Positions 6,803-16,900 of a stretch of 64,000 bases of DNA are shown one piece after another (position 1 is the first letter of the stretch; every line of letters starts with the position of its first letter). Both the position numbers and the translations under genes were made by a program. Origin of the DNA: Deltaproteobacteria bacterium. Its GTDB lineage: Bacteria; Acidobacteriota; Thermoanaerobaculia; Multivoradales; JAHZIX01. Under the pieces are notes generated by a model that was not told the DNA's origin, made no database searches, and was given only the letters and a program-made list of their open reading frames with translations. The stretch lies in the NCBI GenBank assembly GCA_022601195.1, contig JAHZIX010000048.1, positions 62,001 through 126,000 of the forward strand, in the 5' to 3' direction.

Positions 6803-9117
6803 GTCTTAGGGGAAATTCAATGACTCTGCTCGCTTCCTCAGTCACCCTCGGTCTCTGCTATTTGCTCGTAGGAACGTCTCCTCTTGGAGCCCAAGAGAGC
6901 ATGATCCAATCGGTCATGAACACCAAGGCACCACCCGATCCTCGCTACGACGAACAGGCGGAGAAAGTTGCCCTCATCGAAGGTTACTCGCATTTCTTCA
7001 CCGGGTCGGAGATCGGCAACTACACGATCTCTGGAGTTGGCGGTGCTTCGGGCCGCCGGGAAGTGCGCCGAACCTCAGAAGCCATGAGACAAGCAGAGGC
7101 CAATACCGGGCGACCCTTCCTTGGGTACTTTCATTTCCCTCGCCTGCCCGGCTTCTTCTATGACCAAGAGTTGAATGAGCAACCCGAACAGTACCGATCC
7201 CTAGCCCTACGGTCCGATGGCACAGCCTGGCCCAAGCGCCCCGTTCCCAGCTGTGAAAATGAATCGCTGATCGCCGTCACCGGAGATCACCTCGACATCA
7301 CCTACCAACCCGCTGTCAACGAACTGCTAGCTAATGTGGCACGAGTGTTCGACCAGGACTGTGAAGATCTACCGGGAGGACAAGAGGGCGACTGTATTGG
7401 ACCGATTCATGGCTATATCCTCCTCGATGAATACCAACTTCGAGGCAGGTACAGAGGCTCGCCACCCTGTGACCCCAAGAATCCCCAGCCCGGGGAACCC
7501 TGTACTTGTGACGTTACCGCCTTCGCAGATGTATTTCCCAATGGCGGAAGCACCAAAATTCGTTCCGAGGGGGCCACTACCGGGAGCACTCACATCGACC
7601 TCTATGTCGATGACGATCACTATTACAGCTTTTACCAGCCGCCCTTGCGAACCCTCTCGCTCTTCTCGAAGAGTGCTCTCGCAAGCTTTCGCAACTTTGG
7701 TGGATATGGCTCAGATGTTCTCCTGCCGGCGGACCGCCGTGAGTTCAATCATTGCGGAGGAACGGACAACTGCCTCCAACCTCTCCCGCCTCAAGCCGCC
7801 TTCCTGCCACCGGGAGATCCGAAGTGGGCCGTTTGGAGAGACTGGGTTTTCGACACCTGGACCCGCTTCGAGGAAAAGCTCATCCGACAGATGGTCTTGG
7901 CGCAACAAGGCAATCCGGACTTCCGCGGGGTGATCCACTTCACGACTCCGGCCTACTATGCGCTGCCGGAGAGCTCTCTGCAACCGATCACTTACAAGTA
8001 CATCGATTCTCAAGAAAACACTGTTACGGTGCCGAATTTTGATATGACCTCTCATCCTGAGTTCGAACGCCTCAATGCCGTGACGAGTGGAGTTGATATG
8101 GACCGAATTCTGAGCAGTCCTTGGTTCGCAGGAATGGTTCATGAAACAGCGGCCATCTCCGTCATTCCTCGCCAGAACGGCAAGTTTCTGTTCTACGAAG
8201 AAGCCGATGACTTCATTAGTAATAGTGAACGCTATCGATATTTCTTCAACGCCCAGGGAGCCCTAGCAAAGAGAGCAGCACAAGAACAGGGGAAAATATT
8301 CGGAGCGTTCACCAAATCTCGATGGATGCTGCCGGACCACGACAGTACCCGCCCAATCTCTCTCAGTCACGAATACTTCGGCAAACGATTCCTAAGATCC
8401 GTAGGCGTTTTGCAACCCACTCTGGTCTCGACCATTGGCCCCTTCTACATCAACGGCCACGGCCCAACCTTGCCCCAGCAATACCAAGGTGCACAGTTCC
8501 CGGTTCCCCCCTTCGAGGGTGTCTTGGAAGAACCCTGGTGCGAAAGAATGGATTGTGTAGACGCCACTGCCGGGGGAGACTACACCAACGGCTTTCCCTT
8601 TAGTTTTTCCGAGCATCCATGGATGCAGACCGTAGAATTCGGCGACTCGACGGTACTTCACGTCAAAGCTACCGGAGGATCCGGCAACTATGCCTACACC
8701 TGGTTGTTCAGCGAGACCAATGCTCCCGGGAGCTTCGGTCCATTGAATACCCAAACCGGCTTCTCCGGCATATTCACTCCACACTTGGAAATCCCGGTAG
8801 CAGGTAACGATCACGAGGGCTATTACCGGTGCCGAATTTTTGATCTGGACGGTACCAAACCCTCTCCCAGCCTCATCTCCCCGGTCGCCAAAGTCACGGT
8901 TCTGGACCAGGTGCGGTCGGTGACCGCCATGACCTTGACGGATACAGAAGTCCTCCAATCCCTGAGCCGCCTGGAGCTCGGCTCCTCCGTCGTCGTCCAG
9001 CCGGGGGCGGACAATATCTTTCGAGTCACTCGAAAGGACGGCGAGGGAGTGATTCTCAAACCGGGCTTCACTGCTCATCAGGGCAGTGAGGTGCGTATCT
9101 ACGCAGGGCCAATCTAG
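6799..9117 (+). CDS. Exported multidomain protein: hydrolase-like region, Ig-like domain, 3-coathanger-like end
   Basis: Start at ATG 6799 in an ATGA overlap with the fibre gene; the longer reading frame upstream is its shadow. Signal peptide: LASSVTLGLCYLLVG. Residues about 40-560 look like a (beta/alpha)8 glycoside-hydrolase-type region (GRPFLGYFHFPRLPGFFYD, GYILLDEYQL, WRDWVFDTWTRFEEKLIRQM), but I cannot assign a GH family or catalytic acids. Around residues 600-700 is an Ig/PKD-like domain (GGSGNYAYTWLFSE, GYYRCRI). The last 55 residues (VILKPGFTAHQGSEVRIYAG) match the 3-coathanger stack seen at the C-termini of Bacteroidota secreted proteins. The two genes probably act together on a polysaccharide; that is inference. 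Confidence 0.65.
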   Translation: MSLRGNSMTLLASSVTLGLCYLLVGTSPLGAQESMIQSVMNTKAPPDPRYDEQAEKVALIEGYSHFFTGSEIGNYTISGVGGASGRREVRRTSEAMRQAEANTGRPFLGYFHFPRLPGFFYDQELNEQPEQYRSLALRSDGTAWPKRPVPSCENESLIAVTGDHLDITYQPAVNELLANVARVFDQDCEDLPGGQEGDCIGPIHGYILLDEYQLRGRYRGSPPCDPKNPQPGEPCTCDVTAFADVFPNGGSTKIRSEGATTGSTHIDLYVDDDHYYSFYQPPLRTLSLFSKSALASFRNFGGYGSDVLLPADRREFNHCGGTDNCLQPLPPQAAFLPPGDPKWAVWRDWVFDTWTRFEEKLIRQMVLAQQGNPDFRGVIHFTTPAYYALPESSLQPITYKYIDSQENTVTVPNFDMTSHPEFERLNAVTSGVDMDRILSSPWFAGMVHETAAISVIPRQNGKFLFYEEADDFISNSERYRYFFNAQGALAKRAAQEQGKIFGAFTKSRWMLPDHDSTRPISLSHEYFGKRFLRSVGVLQPTLVSTIGPFYINGHGPTLPQQYQGAQFPVPPFEGVLEEPWCERMDCVDATAGGDYTNGFPFSFSEHPWMQTVEFGDSTVLHVKATGGSGNYAYTWLFSETNAPGSFGPLNTQTGFSGIFTPHLEIPVAGNDHEGYYRCRIFDLDGTKPSPSLISPVAKVTVLDQVRSVTAMTLTDTEVLQSLSRLELGSSVVVQPGADNIFRVTRKDGEGVILKPGFTAHQGSEVRIYAGPI

Positions 9118-9123
9118 CTCTGG

Positions 9124-9231
9124 CTTCTCACCGACCATCCCCTGGCACGGTGCCTCTACCTGCACCTGCGGTGTCCTTGCCTCCGAGTCCTTCCTCGTCG
9201 TACTGACAGGACGGCAACGTCGGTCTCGGAG
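9124..9231 (-). repeat. Structured 165-nt repeat, subfamily B, truncated, inverted
   Basis: Begins 6 nt after the stop of the preceding gene with CTTCTCACC (9124-9132). Read on the minus strand it aligns with the copy at 19595-19760 from CTCCGAGACCGACG to the terminal GGTGAGAAG; the other end (about 60 nt) is missing, and a subfamily A copy begins 15 nt further on. CTCCGAG/CTCGGAG inside it can pair. Confidence 0.65.
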
Positions 9232-9245
9232 CTCGGGCCTAGCCG

Positions 9246-9415
9246 TTCCTTCTCACCGAATTCGTCGCGAGGCACTGGAGATGCCGGGAGATCCAAGGAA
9301 GAAGGTGATTTCTGCGCCGCAGGCATAGTGACACTCTGTCGAGGAGCAGAATCGCCTTCTGACGCCGGAGATCCCGATAGATACGGGGCCGCAGCAGAAG
9401 ATTGGTGAGAAGGAA
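9246..9415 (+). repeat. Structured 165-nt repeat, subfamily A
   Basis: Bounded by a perfect 12-nt inverted repeat, TTCCTTCTCACC at 9246-9257 and GGTGAGAAGGAA at 9404-9415. Inside, AGAAGGTGATTTCTGC and GCAGAATCGCCTTCT form a second stem. The same element occurs at 29998-30161 (other strand, about 80 % identical by eye and the same length) and 46214-46380. Confidence 0.8.
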
Positions 9416-9429
9416 GGGCGTAGTCTCTG

Positions 9430-10230
9430 TCAGTGGGAAGGATCAAAAATGGTCTTATCGTAGTCACCGTTGACAACGATCTCGTCCAGCTGCCATTTGG
9501 TATAGGGCTCTCCCCCGACCGTGGTCTCCTGAAGGAAAGGGAGAGTCCACCCATGGATCGTCCGAAAATCGGAATATGCCCGTCTCACTTCCGAATCCCC
9601 AACCCCCTCTTGAATCTCAGAGGAAGGAAAACGAATCGCTAGAACTTGGCCAGTCTCTCTCTCAACCTCGAGAACTGAGGAAAAGTCGAACAACTGAATC
9701 TCTACCAGATCCACAGTCTTCCCTTCTACCACTGCCGATCCGGCAAGCTTTGTCATCACACCGGGGCTGTTTCGAAATCGTAACAAGGTCACTAGCTTGG
9801 TGCTAGCGTATCTGACCAAATCACGATGAAGATCCGGAGGGAGATCACCAATAGCTCCTGCGAATGACCTTTCTCCCGACAGTGTCCGGACGAAGCGCTC
9901 TCCTGAAGGTCGAACGAAAATCGAATGCAGCAAGAGATCCTTGGGAATATCCCCTTGGAAAACCATCAACATTTCCGTACTTGATGATTCATCCTCCTCT
10001 GCCTTCTCTTCAGAGTCCGTCTCGAGCCCCACGGACTCACCTCGATAAGAAAGACTTTCCAGTGAGTCGAACTTCTCTAACGGAGCGATAGCCTCAACTG
10101 CCCTCTGGAGAATCACTGTTGCGTCTTGATCGGTCAGCCGCGAGGACTTGGATTCCTCACTGCTAGCTGGCTGAGCGATGAGAAACACTGCGAATACTTG
10201 AATCAAGATGATTCCCAAAAAACGAATCAT
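9430..10230 (-). CDS. Exported LolA-like lipoprotein-sorting-type protein
   Basis: 266 residues with a clear N-terminal signal peptide (FLGIILIQVFAVFLIAQPASS) and GAGG-like AGAGGATTG ribosome site. The body is a run of amphipathic strands with DLVEIQLFDFSSVLEVERETGQVLAIRF and a closing LDEIVVNGDYDKTIFDP. This is the layout of LolA/LolB-fold proteins often annotated as outer-membrane lipoprotein-sorting proteins or found as tails of M16 peptidases. It is not LolA itself: no lolA neighbours are present. The substrate is probably a lipidated or hydrophobic molecule in the periplasm. The gene stands alone, downstream of a kinase gene on the same strand but separated by 366 nt. Confidence 0.6.
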   Translation of the reverse strand: MIRFLGIILIQVFAVFLIAQPASSEESKSSRLTDQDATVILQRAVEAIAPLEKFDSLESLSYRGESVGLETDSEEKAEEDESSSTEMLMVFQGDIPKDLLLHSIFVRPSGERFVRTLSGERSFAGAIGDLPPDLHRDLVRYASTKLVTLLRFRNSPGVMTKLAGSAVVEGKTVDLVEIQLFDFSSVLEVERETGQVLAIRFPSSEIQEGVGDSEVRRAYSDFRTIHGWTLPFLQETTVGGEPYTKWQLDEIVVNGDYDKTIFDPSH

Positions 10231-10596
10231 AACGTCAATCCTCTTTGATCTCGTTGGCGTAAGTAAACCGAGCTTAGATCATAAGCTCTGCTACGTTTCA
10301 ACCTCCATTACGGAAGCACCCAAGTCCTATTTGATACCCCTCTCCGTGCCCCACTCTTTCGAAGAAGGACTCAACCAGAGCGTTCAGAGCGCCAGCTCAA
10401 GCCGGCGACACGAAAGGGTCGGAGCGCTGAGAAGCCCTGACAGGATCCTGTAGACAACTTGTGGAGAAAATACCTCTTTGGCGAGAACCAGAAATTTGAC
10501 GCTAGATTTATCTACTCCCTCCCGCGGTTCCAGGTGGAAGAGGAGGGTGCCCATGGCCCAGATCAGGATTTACAAACTCGGCACCAGAGCTCGGTC
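10231..10596. other. Intergenic region between LolA-like gene and kinase
   Basis: 366 nt without a supported gene. It is the 5' region of the LolA-like gene and the 3' region of the kinase. Apart from the inverted repeat listed at 10270-10288, I see no terminator with a T-run and no repeat shared with other intergenic regions. Confidence 0.5.
10270..10288. promoter_or_regulatory. Perfect 7-nt inverted repeat, possible operator
   Basis: GAGCTTA (10270-10276), loop GATCA, TAAGCTC (10282-10288), about 40 nt upstream of the LolA-like gene on the minus strand. Position suits an operator or leader hairpin; no regulator can be named. Confidence 0.3.
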
Positions 10597-13083
10597 TCAG
10601 GCGTCCAACTCGAAACCCTCCAAGGCATCTCTCGTCTCCAGGCTAGGAGCGCCATCTTCGCCGAAAACCTCGAGGCGAATCTCTAGGGCTCGCGAGAATA
10701 GCTCGCGAGCCTGGTCGCTGTGCCCTTGTGCCTGAAGCACCTCACCTTGGTACTGTAGAATCTCGGCAACCACTAGGTGGTCGGCGCCGAAAGCCGGCTC
10801 AATGGCTTCCAGAGCTTTCGCAAGACCCTGATGCGCCTCTTCCAGTCGACCTTGGCGCAGCCTCACTAAGGCGATGTTGGCTTTGACGAGATGAGTGAGG
10901 AACTGCTCTTCGCCGTAGAGCTTCACATGATTGGCCAACGCTTCGCCTAGAAGAACCTCTGCCTCTTCGAGACGCCCTTGGCGTGCCAAGCTGGCCCCTA
11001 GGTTACGCTCTACGGTTCCCCGGATCGGATGGTCCGGCTCCAAAAGGCCGGTGGCAATCTTCAGCCCTTCGGTCAGGTACTCCTCCGCATCCTCCGGACG
11101 CCCCAACTCCACCAAGGTCTGCCCCACGTTGTTGAGGCCGATGAGGGTAGCGAAGTGCTCCGGGCCGTAGAGCTCCCGGGCGACACCGAGGCCGTGCAAC
11201 ATCACCTCGTGCGCACTATTCGGCTTTCCCTGGTCGGCGTAGAGCCCACCCAAGACGAAGTCCAGGGACATCTGACGCATGAGATCCGGCGTCGGTTGCT
11301 GCCTGGCGAGCGCCGAGGCCTGTACCAGAGCCTGTTCCGCCTGGTCCAACTTCATCTGATGGTTCAGGGCCATACCCAACTGCTGCAAGGCATAAATATG
11401 ATCCGCCTCCCCTTTGCGCTTGGAGCCCTCCCAAGTCGCCACCGCCGCCCGAAGAAGAGGCTCGGCCTCTGCAGAACGCTGCGCATCTTGGAGGACGCCA
11501 GCAAGGTCTACCTGGACCAGGGCGATCCTCTCTTTGCTGGCTGGGGCGTGCTGCAGCATCTTGTCGAGAGAGAGCCTGAGAAGATCTTCACCCTCCGCAA
11601 AGATTCCCAATGAAGTGTAGGCCGTGCCTATGGCTCTCAGCAGGCGCGCTTGCACCTCTGGCTGCTCACTCAGCTCAGTCTCGATTCGTTCCACCGAGAG
11701 ATCGAGAACCTGCCTCACTGTCATGTCCCGCCGCTCGACATCCTTCGGTGCCGCCGAAGCGAAAAGCGTTTCCAAGAAGCTGGCCACCTGGTTGGCTGTC
11801 GCAGCCTCGGTATTGGCGCGCTCGGTTTGCCTCTCCGCCCGTTGGGCCTCGAGGGTCCGAGCCACCAAGCCAACGGCCAACGCCAAGAAAACGAGAGTGA
11901 TGAGAGCCGCGGAGACTGCGTTGCGACGCAGCCACTTTCCGGTGCGATAGCTCCAACTATCCGGGAACGCAGACACAGGCTGGCCGGCCATGAGACGGCG
12001 AATGTCCGACGCTAGCTGTTCGGCAGAGGAATAACGCCGCTCCGGTTCCTTGCGTAATGCAGTGCCGATGATGGCATCCAGATCCCCTTCCAGGTGCCTT
12101 GCAGGAATGGAGAACGAGTTGGTGCCCCTTGCCGCTGCTCGTCGAGCCGCTACGCTCAGCCGGATGGGCTCGGTGTCGAGGATCGCCTGGGCTAGTTGCA
12201 TGGCCATGGCGTCGTCGACCTCTCCGTAGGGAGACTCTCCCGACAGCAGCTCGTAGAAGATGACACCCAAGTTGTAGATGTCGGTAGCCACCGTGATCGC
12301 TTTGCCGGAAATCTGCTCGGGAGCAGCGTAGCGCGGCGTCATCGGTAGCGTGCCACTGTGGGTCAGAGACGGGTTCGAGTTGGCATCGAGGATCTTGGCA
12401 ATGCCAAAATCGAGCAGCTTGGGATCGCCGTTCTCGGTGATCAGAATATTGGCTGGTTTGAGGTCGCGATGAACGACCAATCGACCGTGAGCGTGAGAGA
12501 CCGCATCGCAGATGCGTAAAGCCAGCTCCAGACGCTCCTCCAGATTGAGGTGCTTGCGCCGGCAGTAGGAGTCGATATTCTCCCCGGCAACATATTCCAT
12601 GACCAGATACGGAGAGCCATCTTCCGTCGTGCCGCCGTCGAGAAGGCGAGCGATAGCTGGGTGATCCAAATCGGCCAGGATCTGCCGTTCCGTGCGAAAG
12701 CGTTCAGCAGCATTCTCGGTTCCCAGATGCCGCGACATGACCTTGATGGCCACCTCTTGCTCGTAGGTGCCGTCGGCTCGAACCGCTTTGTAGACGACCC
12801 CCATCCCGCCTCGCCCCAACTCCTCCAAGATCCGGTAAGGACCGAGGATTTCCTGTAAGGGGGGTTGCCCCTCGACCAACGCGTCCGCTGCCACGGCAAC
12901 GGCTGGGCTGAGGATTCCACTGGCCCCGGGATCCGCTTCGAGGAGCCCTAGAACCTCCGAGCGAAGGGAAGCATCGTCTCGGCAAGAACGGTCCAAGTAG
13001 GCTTCCCGTTCCTCTCCGGCAAGCTCCACAGCGCGATCGAAGATCGTTCGAGCTAGCTGCCACCGCTCTGCTGCGCTGCTCAA
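10597..13083 (-). CDS. Membrane Ser/Thr protein kinase with TPR sensor region
   Basis: 828 residues. An N-terminal helical region (1-75) precedes a complete Hanks-type kinase domain at about 82-345: glycine loop GRGGMGVVYKA, ATP-anchoring Lys114 (VAIK), HRDLKPANI with catalytic Asp207 and Asn212, DFG Asp225, APEQ in the activation segment. A membrane helix follows (NAVSAALITLVFLALAVGLVA, about 395-415), then a long TPR array to the C-terminus that lies in the periplasm if the kinase is cytosolic. It starts at TTG 13083 in a TTGA overlap with the ECF sigma gene, so kinase and sigma factor are translated together. Phosphorylation control of the sigma factor is an inference from this coupling. 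Confidence 0.9.
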   Translation of the reverse strand: MSSAAERWQLARTIFDRAVELAGEEREAYLDRSCRDDASLRSEVLGLLEADPGASGILSPAVAVAADALVEGQPPLQEILGPYRILEELGRGGMGVVYKAVRADGTYEQEVAIKVMSRHLGTENAAERFRTERQILADLDHPAIARLLDGGTTEDGSPYLVMEYVAGENIDSYCRRKHLNLEERLELALRICDAVSHAHGRLVVHRDLKPANILITENGDPKLLDFGIAKILDANSNPSLTHSGTLPMTPRYAAPEQISGKAITVATDIYNLGVIFYELLSGESPYGEVDDAMAMQLAQAILDTEPIRLSVAARRAAARGTNSFSIPARHLEGDLDAIIGTALRKEPERRYSSAEQLASDIRRLMAGQPVSAFPDSWSYRTGKWLRRNAVSAALITLVFLALAVGLVARTLEAQRAERQTERANTEAATANQVASFLETLFASAAPKDVERRDMTVRQVLDLSVERIETELSEQPEVQARLLRAIGTAYTSLGIFAEGEDLLRLSLDKMLQHAPASKERIALVQVDLAGVLQDAQRSAEAEPLLRAAVATWEGSKRKGEADHIYALQQLGMALNHQMKLDQAEQALVQASALARQQPTPDLMRQMSLDFVLGGLYADQGKPNSAHEVMLHGLGVARELYGPEHFATLIGLNNVGQTLVELGRPEDAEEYLTEGLKIATGLLEPDHPIRGTVERNLGASLARQGRLEEAEVLLGEALANHVKLYGEEQFLTHLVKANIALVRLRQGRLEEAHQGLAKALEAIEPAFGADHLVVAEILQYQGEVLQAQGHSDQARELFSRALEIRLEVFGEDGAPSLETRDALEGFELDA

Positions 13084-13673
13084 GTGGTTGCTCCCTGGGG
13101 TCGCTCCCGCAGCTGGCGAACCAACCAGGCCTGTCCCGAACGCACCAGGCGATGGACCGCCGAACGGGAACGCTCTGTCACTTTGGAGATCTCCTCGAAA
13201 GTCAGACCGGCAAAGAAGTAGAGCTCGACCACTTTGGCCTGCCCCTCATCGAGGTTTTGGAGTGCGTCGAGAGCTTGGTCGATGGCCAGCACATCCACAA
13301 TTCCTGCCGTCGAGGAGCCAGACCCTCCCCCGTGCCAGTCTTCGAGGGTGATCTTCAGCGGGTCCTCACCTCTCTTTTGCCGCTTCCGGGCTCTCGCCTG
13401 ATCCACCAACACCCGCCGCATCGTCCTCGCCGCCAAGCTGTAGAAATGAGACCTGTCCCGCCAGGGCACATCCGCGGAAAGGAGCCGCAGGAACATCTCA
13501 TTGACCAACTCCGTCGGTTGCAGAGAGGGATGGCTGCCTTCCCCTCTCAGGCGAGCAACGGCAATCTTACGGAGCTCGCGATAGGCCAGATCCGTGACCT
13601 CCTCCAGGGCGTTCTGATCTCCCGCTCTCCAGGCGGCCAGGAGGCGGGTGAAGTCGGCTTCGTTGGGTGACAT
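13080..13673 (-). CDS. ECF-type RNA polymerase sigma factor (TIGR02999-like)
   Basis: Start at ATG 13673 (MSPNEADFTRLLAAWRAGD); a longer frame from 13733 adds 20 residues with no sigma homology. The 197-residue protein has sigma region 2 (ELVNEMFLRLL, FYSLAARTMRRVLVDQARAR) and region 4 (YFFAGLTFEEISKVTERSRS with a helix-turn-helix), and the long linker KRQKRGEDPLKITLEDW typical of the TIGR02999 sigma group of Acidobacteriota and Planctomycetota, which commonly neighbours Ser/Thr kinases. No anti-sigma gene is adjacent, so regulation by the downstream kinase is plausible. Confidence 0.88.
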   Translation of the reverse strand: MSPNEADFTRLLAAWRAGDQNALEEVTDLAYRELRKIAVARLRGEGSHPSLQPTELVNEMFLRLLSADVPWRDRSHFYSLAARTMRRVLVDQARARKRQKRGEDPLKITLEDWHGGGSGSSTAGIVDVLAIDQALDALQNLDEGQAKVVELYFFAGLTFEEISKVTERSRSAVHRLVRSGQAWLVRQLRERPQGATT

Positions 13674-13927
13674 TCCACCAACCAGTATATCGGCTTCATC
13701 GCCTTCGAGCGTAGCCCAGAGTCCACAGTACATCGGCCCCGTCGCCCAACAATCATCTCCCCAACGGCGTTCGCATCACTCCCTCTAAGAAAAATTTTTT
13801 CCTGGGACCTGGGAAGCCCTTACGGAATCGACGCTTGGTAGAGGCAGCACAGGTTTTTCCGAATCGAGCCCGCCTCACCTAGGCAATTCAAAGCTCGAGG
13901 ATGTTCATGCTCTAACCGTTCACACAA

Positions 13928-13952
13928 CTAGGAGTCCAACTCCTAGGGGAGA
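13928..13952 (+). promoter_or_regulatory. Perfect hairpin abutting the ribosome-binding site of the giant surface protein
   Basis: CTAGGAGT (13928-13935), loop CCA, ACTCCTAG (13939-13946) form an 8-bp stem with a 3-nt loop. The final G of the stem begins the purine run GGGGAGA used as ribosome site for the ATG at 13962. Formation of the hairpin would press directly on ribosome binding, so this may tune translation; it could also be a DNA operator. Confidence 0.45.
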
Positions 13953-13961
13953 TTGAAATCG

Positions 13962-16900
13962 ATGTCTGATCACAAGTCGAGTTGGAAGTTTCGCGGAGTC
14001 AGAGTTATCGGAATACTCACCCTGGTCCTAGAGGCAAGCTTGGCGGCGGCCTCACCCGTTCCCTTCTCGCAAACCAAATCGATCGATGGCAACTTCGATG
14101 GAGTCAGCGCTATGGGCTCGGCGGATATCGACGGAGATGGCGACCAGGATGTGATCGCTCTCGCCGTCAACATCTCTGATGTTGCCTGGTGGGAGAACAC
14201 CAGTGGAGACGGCTCCACCTGGACCAAGAGGCTCGTAGACAACTCCGTTGGAAATCCTCGATGGATCGTTGCTACCGACATAGACGGTGATGGGGACCTC
14301 GACATCTTAGGCAGTGGCTCCAACATCACCTGGTGGGAAAACACGGCGAGCGACGGGTCCGTCTGGATCGAGCACACTATCGAGCTCGGTTTCAACGCCA
14401 CGTTCGCAGCCTCGGTGTGGGCCACGGACCTCGACCGCGATGGGGACCTGGATGTGCTGAGCACCTCCCCTACTCCCGGAAGCTCCTTCGTCACCTGGTG
14501 GGAAAACACGGCGAGTGACGGCTCTGCCTGGACCCGGAGAGATATCGACTCGACGATCAACTCCCCAACCGGCATCCACGCGGGAGATGTAGACGGCGAC
14601 GGCGACACCGATGTCATCGGTGGCTCCTTTTCATCGGTTTTCGGCAACAACATCGTCTGGTGGGAAAACACGGCCGGCGATGCTTCTGCTTGGACGAGAA
14701 GACTTGTCGATGGCAACTTCAGAGGAATGCGAACCGTTCGGGGAGTGGATATCGATAGCGACGGCGATATCGACTTTGCCGCTACTGGGGAGACCGGAGA
14801 CCAGGTGTCCTGGTGGGAGAACACCGTTGGGAACGGTACCGCCTGGACTCGTCGCGACGTCTCGACGATCGACAACCCTTGGTCCATCGCCCTCGAGGAC
14901 ATCGATGCGGACGGTGATATCGACCTGATCGGAGCCTCATTCCTAGCCGACGAGATCACCTATTGGGAGAACACGGAGGGGGATGGAACTGCCTGGACCG
15001 AGTACACCATTGAAGGATCCTTCGATGGCGCCTCCGCGGTCGCCGTTACGGACCTTGACGGGGATGGTGACCTCGACGTACTGGCCTCAGCTTTCAACAC
15101 CGACGACCTCACTTGGTGGGAAAACGAGACCATCCATAGAAGCGCTGCTTTCCCTCTCGAAGTGAGCGCAGCCGTCAACTTCGGTGCCTCTACCGGGCAC
15201 GATGCCGCAGACATAGACGGAGACGGCGATCTCGACCTCCTCGGCACATCTGAAATCCGAAGCGACATCGCCTGGTTCGAGAATACGGCCGGAGATGGCT
15301 CCTCTTGGACCGAAGTCGTTGTCGATGGCTCTTTTCCCCAGGCTTCGTCGGTCCAGGGTGCTGACATCGATGGCGATGGGGATCTAGATGTCGTGGGGAG
15401 CGCTCAAAGTGGCGCCCTGGTCAGCTGGTGGGAGAACACGGCGGGAGATGGTTCCACTTGGACGGAAGTCACCATCGATGCGACGATCGGACTTCCAACG
15501 TCCGTAAATACGGCGGACGTAGACGGCGATGGTGATCTGGATGTCTTTGCGGTCTCCCAGAGTCAGAATCTCGTCTACTGGTGGGAAAACACCAACGGCG
15601 ATGGCTCATTTTGGGTCCAGCACACCGAAGACTTGGCAGTCCCAAATGCAAGGTCTGTCCGAGCCGACGACATCGATGGTGACGGAGACCAGGATTTCGT
15701 AGTCGCGAGCGCCTTTGGCAACGGCATCGGCTGGTTCGAGAACACGATGGGAGACGGATCCGCCTGGACCGAGCATCCCCTTCCTAACGTCCTAAACGGT
15801 CAATGGGCCAGTGCGACCCCGGTGGACATGGACCGAGATGGAGACATGGATATCCTCGGAGGAGAAAATTCCTCCTGGGGTCTAGCCTGGTGGGAGAACA
15901 CCGCCGGCAATGGAACCACTTGGACATTTCATCAAGTCGACCCCAGCGCACGGGTGGTGGAAAGTACGGCGGCGGACCTGGATGGCGATGGAGACTTCGA
16001 TGTTCTCGCAGCGGAATTCCAGACGGATGCTGTTAGCTGGTGGGAAAATGCCGGGGACTCGACGACCTGGACCAAGCATCTGGTTGGAGGCTCGTTCGAC
16101 TTCGCCTACTTCGTCTCGGCGGCGGACATGGACGGTGACGGCGCTCTCGATGTATTGGGATCAGCCCTCCTCGAAAACGACATTCGGTGGTGGAGAAATC
16201 GAGGTGGCCAATTCGCCTTGCCCACCACGGCGACCTCGCCGGGGCAGATTCAGGACGGTGCCACGGTAGCCGCCCTGGAAATCGAAGCGATTCACAGAGG
16301 CCGGTCCGGAGACCCAGACGCGGAGCTCACCTCCATCGAGCTACTGCTGGAAGACAGGATGGGTACCCCGTTGACAGACTCCCAGGTCGACGACCTGCTG
16401 ACCAGCCTTTCCCTCTATCTGGACGATGGCTCCGGCACCTTCGAACCCAGCGGCGACACAGAGATCGCTGCTTTCTCCAGCTTCAGCCTCAACGCGGGAG
16501 TCCTGACGATTGGCTTTGCCGGCGGAGACGCCAACGTTCAGATTCCTTTTGGAACCCCAAGCACCTACTTCGTAGTGGTCGAGCTCGAGGCGACAGCCTC
16601 CTCCCAATCTCCGGATGACATCGTCATCACCCACCTCACCGAATCCTCCAGCTCCGGGGAGGATGCAGACCATGACCTGCCCATTTCTTTGGAATTTGGC
16701 GAAAACCTCTCCTCAGCCATTCTCGACGCAAACGATCTACCCGTCGCGGTGGATGATGGTGTGCTCCTCTTGGAGGACTCAGCGGGCGCTGGCGGCAACG
16801 TTCTCGACGGTAGCTCCGGAGGCCAAGACACCGACGATGAATCGGACCCTCTAACCGCGGCCCTGGTGACCGGTCCGACCCACGGAATCTTGGTCACGGG

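Noticed and set aside
13790-13810. A/T run before the giant gene as terminator or origin
   Set aside because: A short AAAAATTTTTT tract without a GC stem, DnaA boxes or replication genes.
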